Source: Chloroflexota bacterium (GTDB lineage: Bacteria; Chloroflexota; Dehalococcoidia; UBA3495). From it: a DNA stretch of 19,098 nt. This document shows, piece by piece, positions 1 through 7,192 of this stretch; position 1 is the stretch's first letter; every line of letters starts with the position of its first letter. Location: positions 13,431-32,528 of the forward strand of contig PAMF01000017.1 in NCBI GenBank assembly GCA_002707185.1. Direction: 5' to 3'. The position numbers were made by a program, and so were the translations under genes. The notes under the pieces are model-generated. The model was given only the letters and a program-made list of their open reading frames with translations, made no database searches and was not told where the DNA came from.

Positions 1-273
1 TTGGAGTGGGCGGATCTCGCCAATGTGCTATCAAAGACACGTCAGGAGATAAAGGAACGACGGTTAGTAATAGATCCCAATCGGTGGCAATGCTGTATCA
101 CGAGAGACCTCTTAAAGCTCTCCCAGGAAGGCCGTGATCCAGAAGCCCAACAAATACTCCTGACCCAACTTACTAACAATCAAACCAACGGATTATGCCC
201 TAATTTAGATCGTTGCGAACCCGGCGGATGTAGCACTAGCTTTGCACTAAAATCCGAGGAGAAATCTCTTTGA
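1..273 (+). CDS. Precorrin-2 dehydrogenase / sirohydrochlorin ferrochelatase, C-terminal part (5' truncated by window edge)
   Basis: The reading frame is open from base 1, so the gene is probably cut by the window edge and the TTG at base 1 need not be its start. Residues 1-60 resemble the C-terminal helical end of the CysG-N/Met8/SirC family, with the pattern WADLA..L...RQEIKER followed by a DLLKL helix and the segment GRDPEAQQILL. That family oxidises precorrin-2 to sirohydrochlorin and inserts iron to give siroheme. The catalytic NAD-binding domain would lie left of base 1. After the family-like part comes a short Cys-rich tail with C66, C72 and C77, plus the pair C31/C32; this tail is not part of the usual family end. 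The stop overlaps the TTG start of hemA (TTGA), so the two genes are translationally coupled. Family assignment rests on a short fragment and on the position directly before hemA, which is common for this gene. Confidence 0.62.
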   Translation: MEWADLANVLSKTRQEIKERRLVIDPNRWQCCITRDLLKLSQEGRDPEAQQILLTQLTNNQTNGLCPNLDRCEPGGCSTSFALKSEEKSL

Positions 274-1598
274 ATCTCCTTGCCGTAGGATTAAATCACC
301 GAACTGCTCCCTTAGATTTGCGAGAGAAATTAACTGTTGATAATGAACAGTTAGCCCATTCGTTAAGTCAGTTATCAGGGTCGCTTCAGCAGAACATTAT
401 AATATCGACCTGCAATCGTTTGGAAATCTATTCATATAGCGGCGACCAAGACCGGTCATATGAGAGAATAGTTGATTTTCTTAGGTCTAAGTCCGATCTA
501 ACGCAAACGAATCTCAACAACCACCTTTATCGTTTGCAAGGAAAGGACTGCGCTGAACATTTATTTCGAGTTTCAGCTGGTTTAGATTCCATGATTATTG
601 GTGAACGCCAAGTACTTGGTCAGGTCAGAAATGCTTTTAGCGTTGCCACATCAGAAGGCTATTCAAAAGGACCTTTATCTAGGCTATTTCACCAGGCCTT
701 AAGAGTAGGAAGACGGGTACACCGAGAAACAGAAATCAGCAAACATTCCAGATCAGTAAGTCAAGCCGCAGTTGAGTTAGCCCGGGGAATCTGGGGCGAT
801 TTATCCAAGAGTAAAATATTGGTCATAGGAGCAGGAGACGCAGGACAACTGGTGGCGAAAGCACTCTACGACGCAGGAGTCAGAAGAGCAACCGTTACTA
901 ACCGAACTCAATGGAGAGCTGATCAACTTGCCCAAGAACTGGGAGGAGTTACTGCTCCATTTGAAGAACTGCCAAATCAGGTTTCTGAAGCTGATGTAAT
1001 AATCAGCTCGAGTGGATCGCCCGGTTATCTGTTAGATAAAGTTATGGTTGGTAACGCTGTCAAAAACCGGATTAATCGACCGCTTCTCATAGTTGATATA
1101 GCAGTCCCAAGAGACGTCGATCCAACTATCGAAGAACTGGCAGGAGTGAATCTTTACGATATAGATTCCCTTCAATCAATATGTGAGACAGACGAACTAA
1201 CTTTGGAACAATCCATACATACTGCGAATTCAATAGTAGTTGAAGAGACTAACCGCTTTTCTGCATGGTGGGACCAACTCGATGCATTGCCCATAATTAC
1301 AAATATCCGCCAGAACGCAGATCAAATTCGAAGGGAAGAAATATCAAAAACCTTGCGTTACATAGCTAAAGGGTATACAGAATCCGAAAAAGAGCAACTA
1401 GCGTACCGACTAGATGCACTTACATCAGCCATAATAAAAAAACTCTTACATCAACCCACCACCTACCTTAGAGACCTAAAAGATCCATCAGAACTCGAAT
1501 CCGTGAAGAAGATGTTCAATCTAGAGGAACCACCTCATACCAACACGAATTACAAAACCAAACACGTACTCGGTGAAGATCAAGATCACCATGACTAA
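270..1598 (+). CDS. hemA: Glutamyl-tRNA reductase
   Basis: Catalyses the first committed step of C5 tetrapyrrole synthesis, the NADPH-dependent reduction of glutamyl-tRNA(Glu) to glutamate-1-semialdehyde. The 442-residue length is normal. The N-terminal catalytic domain begins MNLLAVGLNHRTAP and carries the active-site cysteine C48 in STCNRLE. The segment IGERQVLGQVRNAF (about residues 110-125) is a family signature. A Rossmann NADPH domain follows with GAGDAGQLVAKAL near residue 190, and the C-terminal helical dimerisation domain occupies about residues 320-420. The start is TTG at 270, supported by GAGGAG at 256-261, by overlap with the upstream stop, and by alignment of the N-terminus with the family. 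The 3' end overlaps hemC by 8 bases. HemL, its physiological partner that takes over the reactive semialdehyde, is the last gene of the same operon. Confidence 0.97.
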   Translation: MNLLAVGLNHRTAPLDLREKLTVDNEQLAHSLSQLSGSLQQNIIISTCNRLEIYSYSGDQDRSYERIVDFLRSKSDLTQTNLNNHLYRLQGKDCAEHLFRVSAGLDSMIIGERQVLGQVRNAFSVATSEGYSKGPLSRLFHQALRVGRRVHRETEISKHSRSVSQAAVELARGIWGDLSKSKILVIGAGDAGQLVAKALYDAGVRRATVTNRTQWRADQLAQELGGVTAPFEELPNQVSEADVIISSSGSPGYLLDKVMVGNAVKNRINRPLLIVDIAVPRDVDPTIEELAGVNLYDIDSLQSICETDELTLEQSIHTANSIVVEETNRFSAWWDQLDALPIITNIRQNADQIRREEISKTLRYIAKGYTESEKEQLAYRLDALTSAIIKKLLHQPTTYLRDLKDPSELESVKKMFNLEEPPHTNTNYKTKHVLGEDQDHHD

Positions 1599-2523
1599 TA
1601 CAGAATTTAACGTTGGCACTAGAGGGAGTTCCCTCGCATTGCGACAAACTGATCTCGTAGTGGCTCGACTTAAATCATATTTTCCTGAATTAACTTTTCA
1701 TACAGTGATAATACGGACTCAAGGAGATGCCAACCCCACTGCACCTTTAACTGGACTGGGGCAAGGTGTTTTTGTCAAAGAGATTGAACAACAATTACTC
1801 TCCCAGGACCTGGATATGGCAGTTCATAGCCTGAAGGATCTACCCACATTGCTACCCGAAGGGTTAGCTATCGGAGCAATATTAGACAGGGCAGATCCTC
1901 GAGATGTATTGGTGAATCGCTGGAACTGTAAATTTAATGATCTACCTGAAGGTGCAAGAATAGGTACCAGCAGCCCACGTAGGGTTGCCCAGATCAAGGA
2001 ATCTAATCCAATGTTAAATGTCCTGCCTATCAGAGGGAATGTAGAAACCCGCCTCACTAAATCCAATAGTGATGACTACGATGGCGTTGTTTTAGCGGCC
2101 GCGGGTATCCAACGTTTAGGCCTCGATGATCAAATATCTGAACATCTACCTCTGAAGACTTTTGTTCCACCTCCAGGACAAGGAGTATTAGCAGTAGAAA
2201 TTCGAAACGACGATACTGCAATGAGCGATATCTTATCCCGCATCAATGAACCGTTGATCTCTGCTGCCACTATAGCTGAGCGGTTGTTTCTAGAACTCCT
2301 GGGCGGTGGTTGCCAATTACCAGTAGGTGCATATGCCGAGTCATCGGGTGATAATTTGGACCTAGATGTGTTTCTAGCAACTGCCGAGGGGGATGCCATT
2401 TTTCGAGGAACCGAATCCGGCCCTAAAACTAAGCCCGAAGATTTAGCTCATTCGGCATACTTGAAATTATTAGACCAGGCTGATACTAAATTGGTCAATG
2501 CGTTGGCTGTCCCAGGTAGATAG
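1591..2523 (+). CDS. hemC: Porphobilinogen deaminase (hydroxymethylbilane synthase)
   Basis: Polymerises four porphobilinogens into hydroxymethylbilane. From the ATG at 1591 the protein has 310 residues, the usual size. Visible signatures are VGTRGSSLALRQT at the N-terminus, the substrate-binding stretches MAVHSLKDLPT and IGTSSPRRVAQ, LPIRGNVETRL, and FVPPPGQGVLAVE. The dipyrromethane cofactor attaches to C241 in the loop LGGGCQLPVGAYA, which is intact. A GTG at 1573 would add six residues (MKIKIT) but has no ribosome site. The ATG at 1591 gives an 8-base overlap (ATGACTAA) with the end of hemA and fits the family N-terminus better; ribosome reinitiation from hemA is therefore likely. Identity is certain; the exact start is not. 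Confidence 0.95.
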   Translation: MTNTEFNVGTRGSSLALRQTDLVVARLKSYFPELTFHTVIIRTQGDANPTAPLTGLGQGVFVKEIEQQLLSQDLDMAVHSLKDLPTLLPEGLAIGAILDRADPRDVLVNRWNCKFNDLPEGARIGTSSPRRVAQIKESNPMLNVLPIRGNVETRLTKSNSDDYDGVVLAAAGIQRLGLDDQISEHLPLKTFVPPPGQGVLAVEIRNDDTAMSDILSRINEPLISAATIAERLFLELLGGGCQLPVGAYAESSGDNLDLDVFLATAEGDAIFRGTESGPKTKPEDLAHSAYLKLLDQADTKLVNALAVPGR

Positions 2524-2525
2524 TT

Positions 2526-2558
2526 AATCCCACCCTATTGTGGGATTGCTTAATTTTT
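2526..2558 (+). terminator. Hairpin with T-run after hemC (possible attenuator/terminator inside the heme operon)
   Basis: A perfect 8-bp inverted repeat, AATCCCAC (2526-2533) and GTGGGATT (2540-2547), encloses a 6-base loop three bases after the hemC stop. A run of five T lies at 2554-2558, six bases past the stem, which is further than in a classic intrinsic terminator. It could partly uncouple cobA-hemD and downstream genes from hemA-hemC, or stabilise a processed 3' end. Confidence 0.5.
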
Positions 2559-2604
2559 CAGTTATTCTTGTGATAAGAAATTCAAAAATAAATGGAACAA
2601 TATA

Positions 2605-4143
2605 GTGCTAGGTAAAGTTTTTCTAGTAGGTGCCGGACCAGGTGATCCTGGACTCATTACCGTTAAAGGACTTCGCTGCCTTAAATCAGCTGACGCAATA
2701 GTCTATGACCGGCTAATGGATCCCTCGTTACTGGAACTAGCACCAAAGTCCGTCGAATGTATATTTGTAGGTAAAGAACGCGGGCGACAAGCCCTAACCC
2801 AAGACCAGATTAACGAACTATTGGTTTCTAAAGCACAAGAAGGGAAGTCAGTCGTACGACTGAAGGGAGGCGATCCATTCGTCTTTGGTAGGGGTGCCGA
2901 AGAAGCTATCTACCTATCCCAGAACGATATTTCTTTTGAGATAGTTCCTGGTATTACTTCGGCTATAGCCGCCGCGGCCTACGCTGGTATTCCTGTAACC
3001 CACCGGGGCCTATCAACCTTGTTCACTGTTGTTAGTGGAAGCGAAGACCCTTCCAAACCCGAATCCACCGTACCTTGGGACGTGCTAGCACGTACAGGCG
3101 GCACCTTGGTCATACTAATGGGTTGGACTTCATTGAATTCAATATTAGAGACTCTCAAAGATGAGGGTATGGCCACTGATACCCCGGTAGAATTAATTCA
3201 ATGGGGAACTTGGACGAAACAGAAAACCGTTTCCGGCAACCTCTCTAACATAATGGATAAGGGGAAAAGTGCTGGTCTAAGTGCACCAGTTATAGCAGTA
3301 GTAGGCTCGGTCGCTTCTCTCAAGAGACAAATTGAATGGTTTACCCCTAATAATATGGACGGCAGAAGAGTTCTAATTACCCGATCTCGGACTCAAGTTT
3401 CCATGTTAAAAAAACAGTTGGAAGAAATAGGGGCTGAACCAATAGAACTTCCTTCAATTGAAATTGCGCCACTCGAGGACTATACCGATTTAGACCAAGC
3501 CTTATCTGAAGGAGTCCACCTGGACAAAAGATGGGTAATATTTTCCAGTATCAACGCCGTTGAATCGGTATTTGCCAGACTGGACGCTTTGGGTTTAGAT
3601 TCCCGAGTTTTCTCAAACGCAAAGGTTGCAGCTATCGGACCAGCTACAGCGCTTGAATTAGATCGACGGGGAATCAAACCCGATTTTATACCAAGCTCTT
3701 CGCCGTCCGAAACTGTTTTGAACGAATTATCAAACTACAACTGGAAAGACATGTCCGTACTGTTGCCTGTCTCAAACATAGGCCGAGAGGTACTATCGGA
3801 AGGACTTGATAAACTGGGAGCTAAAGTCACTAGAATTACTGCCTACCGTACCGTAACCCCCGAAGGAATCTCCGATAAAGCCAAACAATTGATTCGAGAC
3901 GGTATAGACGTCGTAACTTTCACGAGTTCTTCAACGGTAAGAAATCTAGTCACTTTACTAGGCGAAGACAGTACACAACTATCCTCCAGTCTGATAGCAT
4001 GCATCGGTCCTATAACAGCTAAAACAGCTGTAGACATGGGGCTTCGAGTCGATTTAATAGCCGAATATGCGACTGTTGAGAGTCTGGTAGAATCGTTAGA
4101 GAAATACTGGAAGACCCAAGCGAACTCTCTGTATAACTCTTAA
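2605..4143 (+). CDS. Fused uroporphyrinogen-III C-methyltransferase / uroporphyrinogen-III synthase
   Basis: A two-domain protein of 512 residues. Residues 1-245 are a SAM-dependent uroporphyrinogen-III methyltransferase (CobA/SUMT), with VGAGPGDPGLIT near the N-terminus (8-19), YDRLMDP, the SAM-loop motif LKGGDPFVFGRG (86-97), VPGITSA and GIPVTHRG. Residues 253-505 are a HemD-type uroporphyrinogen-III synthase, starting GRRVLITRSRTQ and containing VIFSSINAVESVF and the TFTSSSTV motif. HemD closes hydroxymethylbilane to uroporphyrinogen III, and CobA methylates it twice to precorrin-2, the branch point to siroheme and corrinoids. The start is GTG at 2605; no good ribosome site is visible, but the N-terminus matches the family exactly. 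The synthase consumes the product of HemC, and the methyltransferase supplies the substrate of the gene at the left edge. CobA-HemD fusions are known in several Gram-positive and related phyla. Confidence 0.94.
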   Translation: MLGKVFLVGAGPGDPGLITVKGLRCLKSADAIVYDRLMDPSLLELAPKSVECIFVGKERGRQALTQDQINELLVSKAQEGKSVVRLKGGDPFVFGRGAEEAIYLSQNDISFEIVPGITSAIAAAAYAGIPVTHRGLSTLFTVVSGSEDPSKPESTVPWDVLARTGGTLVILMGWTSLNSILETLKDEGMATDTPVELIQWGTWTKQKTVSGNLSNIMDKGKSAGLSAPVIAVVGSVASLKRQIEWFTPNNMDGRRVLITRSRTQVSMLKKQLEEIGAEPIELPSIEIAPLEDYTDLDQALSEGVHLDKRWVIFSSINAVESVFARLDALGLDSRVFSNAKVAAIGPATALELDRRGIKPDFIPSSSPSETVLNELSNYNWKDMSVLLPVSNIGREVLSEGLDKLGAKVTRITAYRTVTPEGISDKAKQLIRDGIDVVTFTSSSTVRNLVTLLGEDSTQLSSSLIACIGPITAKTAVDMGLRVDLIAEYATVESLVESLEKYWKTQANSLYNS

Positions 4144-4198
4144 TCAAGTAATACAGGCTGCACCTGCTGGAGCAAGCTTTTTTCATAAGCGAGGATTT

Positions 4199-5182
4199 AT
4201 GGTCAGTTTCCCCGAAATGCGTCTCAGAAGGATTAGAGAACTCGAATCTATTCGGAAACTTACTCGAGAAACTATCTTGTCTTCTTCAAATTTTATCTAT
4301 CCCCTCTTCGTATCTCATGGAACGGGTATCAAGGAACCTATTGAACCAATGCCTGGCTGTTATCACATTTCTCTAGATCTTTTAGCTGAAGAGGTGGGTG
4401 AGATTGCTAATTTAGGGATTCCCGGTGTTCTCCTATTCGGTCTGCCGGCTGAAAAGGACTCAACTGGTACTGGAGCCTATGATCCCGAAGGTATAATTCA
4501 AGAGGCTATAAAAGTTATCAAAAAAGCCACACCTGATCTGCTAGTCGTTACAGACGTGTGCTTGTGTGAATACACTGACCATGGACACTGCGGTGTTATA
4601 GCAAACGGCACTGTTGATAATGATCAAACGCTAGAATTGCTGGCCCGTAGCGCATTATCACATGTCGAAGCAGGAGCTGATTTAGTAGCACCATCAGCCA
4701 TGATGGATGGGCAAGTACGAGCCATCAGATCTACTTTGGACGATGCGGGACTATCTACCGTACCTATAATGGGTTATGCAGCCAAATACGCTTCAGCATT
4801 CTATGGGCCTTTTAGAGTCGCTGCGGACTCCACTCCTCAATTCGGTGACAGACGTAGTTACCAGATGGACCCTGCTAATAGCCGCATGGCTATGCGAGAA
4901 ATAGAAACCGACATTGCGGAAGGGGCAGACATAGTTATGGTCAAACCGGCTCTGGCTTACCTAGATATTATTAGGCAAGCCAGGGATAAGTTCGACTATC
5001 CATTGGCTGCTTACAACGTGAGCGGAGAATTCTCTTTAGTCAAAGCAGCAGCCCAGCAGGGATGGGTAGATGAAAGGGCCATTACAATAGAACTTCTTAC
5101 CGCCATCCGGAGAGCCGGGGCAGATATAATTATTTCCTACCATGCCAAGGAGGTCGCCCGTTGGCTTCAGGGCCAAGAATAG
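4199..5182 (+). CDS. hemB: Delta-aminolevulinic acid dehydratase (porphobilinogen synthase)
   Basis: Condenses two 5-aminolevulinates into porphobilinogen. The 327-residue length is typical. The zinc-type active site is present, with C121, C123 and C131 in DVCLCEYTDHGHCG, so this is a zinc enzyme and not the magnesium-only type in which these are aspartates. The two Schiff-base lysines are K196 in YAAKYASAFYGPFR and K249 in MVKPALAYLD. Other signatures are FIYPLFV, the MPG motif and YNVSGE. The ATG start at 4199 has GCGAGGA just upstream at 4189-4195. It follows cobA-hemD after 55 bases and precedes hemL by 6 bases, consistent with one transcript. Confidence 0.97.
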   Translation: MVSFPEMRLRRIRELESIRKLTRETILSSSNFIYPLFVSHGTGIKEPIEPMPGCYHISLDLLAEEVGEIANLGIPGVLLFGLPAEKDSTGTGAYDPEGIIQEAIKVIKKATPDLLVVTDVCLCEYTDHGHCGVIANGTVDNDQTLELLARSALSHVEAGADLVAPSAMMDGQVRAIRSTLDDAGLSTVPIMGYAAKYASAFYGPFRVAADSTPQFGDRRSYQMDPANSRMAMREIETDIAEGADIVMVKPALAYLDIIRQARDKFDYPLAAYNVSGEFSLVKAAAQQGWVDERAITIELLTAIRRAGADIIISYHAKEVARWLQGQE

Positions 5183-5188
5183 CCAATT

Positions 5189-6475
5189 ATGAATCATTCG
5201 AAATCGGAACATCTTTTCATAGAAGCCCAAAAATATATTCCAGGTGGAGTTAATAGTCCCGTCCGTTCTTTTCGGGCGGTCGGCGGTACACCGCCGTTCA
5301 TAGCCCGCGGACAAGGGAGCCATGTTTGGGATATCGATGGAAACGAATATATAGATTTCCTTGGATCATGGGGACCATTGATTTTAGGACATGCAAACAC
5401 CAATGTCGTTGAGGCTTTAAAAAAGGCATCAGAAGATGGAACCAGCTTTGGAGCGCCTGTTGAGCTAGAAGTCGAACTCGCTAGAATGATTTGCCAGGCA
5501 ATGCCCTCTATCGAAAAAGTGAGATTGGTGAATTCAGGCACCGAAGCATGTATGAGCGCTTTACGTCTTTCCAGAGCGTTTACAGGTCGGTCTAAGATAA
5601 TTAAATTCGCCGGATGTTACCACGGCCATGCAGACGGACTTCTCGTAAAAGCCGGATCGGGAGCAATGACCCACGGCATACCGACCAGCGCCGGTGTCCC
5701 GGAGTCATATGCACAAGAGACTTTAGTAGCAGACTATAACGACATCAACTCGGTTGCTACCCATTTCGCGAATCAGCCTGGAGGTATCGCCGCGATAATC
5801 GTTGAACCAGTAGCTGGAAACATGGGAGTTGTTCCTCCGGCCAAAGGCTTCCTAGAAGCCTTGCGAGAAATTACTACTGATAACGGATCTCTCCTAATTT
5901 TTGATGAAGTAATTACAGGATTCAGGGTAGCACCCGGAGGTGCACAAGAACGATTCTCAATCAGACCCGATATAACATGCCTTGGGAAAGTTATAGGTGG
6001 CGGATTACCAGTCGGTGCCTATGGTGGGAAATCGGAGATTATGGAAATGGTTGCCCCGTTGGGTCCGATGTATCAAGCTGGGACTCTATCCGGAAATCCC
6101 TTGGCTGTAACGGCTGGAGTAGCCACACTAAAAGAATTGCAAAAGCCAAATATCTATGAAGAGTTGGAAATCAAAAGTAACCGTCTGGTCACTGGATTGA
6201 CCCAAGCGTTCAAAGTAGCAAAAATACCCTCCAGCATTAATAGAGTAGGATCCATGTTAACTGGTTTCTTTTCCGAAGGGCCAGTCAATTCTTTAGATAC
6301 AGTCGAAAAAGCCAACTCAGAACTTTACGGACGTTATTTCCACGCGTTACTTGAAGAAGGGGTTTATATTGCTCCCTCTCAATTTGAAGCGGGTTTCGTA
6401 TCGGCTTCACATACAGATGAGGATATCGACCGAACCATAGACAAAGTCACAAACGCTCTCAATAAAATATCTTAA
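5189..6475 (+). CDS. hemL: Glutamate-1-semialdehyde 2,1-aminomutase
   Basis: A PLP-dependent enzyme that converts glutamate-1-semialdehyde to 5-aminolevulinate, the step after HemA. Its 428 residues show the family opening (EAQKYIPGGVNSPVR), the cofactor-binding stretch NSGTEACMSALRL, YHGHADGLL, the aspartate of FDEVITGFRV, and the PLP lysine K267 in CLGKVIGGGLPVGAYGG. C-terminal signatures such as GVYIAPSQFEAGFVS with SHT are intact. The ATG start lies 6 bases after the hemB stop; a clear ribosome site is missing, so translational coupling to hemB is likely. It is the last gene of the tetrapyrrole operon and is followed by a strong terminator hairpin. Together with hemA it shows that the organism uses the C5 route and not ALA synthase. 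Confidence 0.97.
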   Translation: MNHSKSEHLFIEAQKYIPGGVNSPVRSFRAVGGTPPFIARGQGSHVWDIDGNEYIDFLGSWGPLILGHANTNVVEALKKASEDGTSFGAPVELEVELARMICQAMPSIEKVRLVNSGTEACMSALRLSRAFTGRSKIIKFAGCYHGHADGLLVKAGSGAMTHGIPTSAGVPESYAQETLVADYNDINSVATHFANQPGGIAAIIVEPVAGNMGVVPPAKGFLEALREITTDNGSLLIFDEVITGFRVAPGGAQERFSIRPDITCLGKVIGGGLPVGAYGGKSEIMEMVAPLGPMYQAGTLSGNPLAVTAGVATLKELQKPNIYEELEIKSNRLVTGLTQAFKVAKIPSSINRVGSMLTGFFSEGPVNSLDTVEKANSELYGRYFHALLEEGVYIAPSQFEAGFVSASHTDEDIDRTIDKVTNALNKIS

Positions 6476-6494
6476 GATTCTTTAGGTCAAAACA

Positions 6495-6533
6495 AAACTA
6501 AGATGGGCGGGTTATACCCGCCCATCTTAGTTT
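6495..6533. terminator. Bidirectional terminator between hemL and sodN
   Basis: A perfect 17-bp inverted repeat (left arm 6495-6511, right arm 6517-6533) encloses the loop TTATA. The core is GC-rich (GGGCGGG/CCCGCCC) and the arms end in AAACTA/TAGTTT. Downstream of the stem in the minus direction the transcript is U-rich (complement of AACAAAA), giving a classic intrinsic terminator for sodN; in the plus direction it ends hemL. The two genes converge here. Confidence 0.92.
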
Positions 6534-6558
6534 AACGACTTACCTCTGTTGCTATTGG

Positions 6559-7032
6559 TTAAGCGCCGTACCTAGCTGCGGCGTTAGGATCGCTGTATTC
6601 TACGCCTTTAGTTGCCCAGAAAGCAGTAGCTATCGTATCAACAGTTGCCACTAGCTCTTCACAGGCAGCCATATCTACATTCTGCTTACAACGACCAGCT
6701 AATTTTAGGGCTTGATTGAAACTACCATGTAGATCAAACCCATCTGGCAGGTTAGGCCAAGCATAATCAGCCCACAGTATACGTAACTCATTCTTACATA
6801 CTTCCGCATGCTCTTCTTTCACGGTTACATATCGGCCAAAAGTATTGGCGAAAGCCTGATGAGCAGACATATCAGCGCCAGGGGCTGGATGTTCCAGATT
6901 TTGGATCCTTAAGACCATCTTTTGAACAGTCTGAGCAGCAATTTTCGCACTCACGGGATCATATATTCCACAAGGTATATCACAATGTGCCTCGACCGTC
7001 GGTATCTTTAGCCATGCGAACGGATTAAACAT
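6559..7032 (-). CDS. sodN: Nickel superoxide dismutase precursor
   Basis: Dismutates superoxide to oxygen and hydrogen peroxide with a nickel centre. From the ATG at 7032 the precursor has 157 residues. A 15-residue propeptide (MFNPFAWLKIPTVEA) precedes the Ni-hook HCDIPCGIYDP, with H16, C17 and C21 of the precursor becoming His1, Cys2 and Cys6 of the mature enzyme. In known NiSODs the propeptide is removed so that the free amine and imidazole of the histidine can bind nickel. The helical-bundle body (EEHAEVCKNELRILWADY and the AFWATKG end) also fits. The open frame extends to 7140, but the start at 7032 has a strong purine-rich site (AAGGGGAAGGA) directly before it and gives a propeptide of the known length. 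Three extra cysteines lie in the body. No sodX-type maturation peptidase gene is present in the window. Confidence 0.93.
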   Translation of the reverse strand: MFNPFAWLKIPTVEAHCDIPCGIYDPVSAKIAAQTVQKMVLRIQNLEHPAPGADMSAHQAFANTFGRYVTVKEEHAEVCKNELRILWADYAWPNLPDGFDLHGSFNQALKLAGRCKQNVDMAACEELVATVDTIATAFWATKGVEYSDPNAAARYGA

Positions 7033-7117
7033 TCCTTCCCCTTCTCCTAAATTCCAATTTGAACGGCCCCAGATTACAAGAAAAAAGAATATGGTGCAAG
7101 TCTTTATAACAGTTAAC

Positions 7118-7146
7118 TTGTAACACCTTGTACCTAACATTATAAT
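7118..7146 (+). promoter_or_regulatory. Sigma-70-type promoter of ilvD
   Basis: TTGTAA (7118-7123), a 17-bp spacer, and a perfect TATAAT (7141-7146) lie about 47 bases before the ilvD start. The -10 sits in the symmetric ATTATAAT, so a minus-strand -10 for sodN could share it, but no matching minus-strand -35 is visible. Confidence 0.75.
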
Positions 7147-7192
7147 AGTGGCCGCTTAAACCGCTTAGGAATGAACCAAATAGGAGGGGACC

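Noticed and set aside
4153..4182. GC-rich stretch followed by TTTTTT between cobA-hemD and hemB, possible terminator
   Set aside because: Only a 4-bp stem (CAGG/CCTG) can be drawn and it does not adjoin the T-run, so termination is not supported.
5036..5541. Long minus-strand open frames opposite hemB and hemL (95 and 115 codons)
   Set aside because: They lie fully opposite well-conserved genes and encode no recognisable domain; they are shadows of the coding strand.
7033..7140. N-terminal extension of sodN up to the ATG at 7140, containing a hydrophobic stretch that could suggest a signal peptide
   Set aside because: The ATG at 7032 has a strong ribosome site and yields the known 14-15-residue propeptide. 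The extra residues have no family likeness and cover the divergent promoter region.
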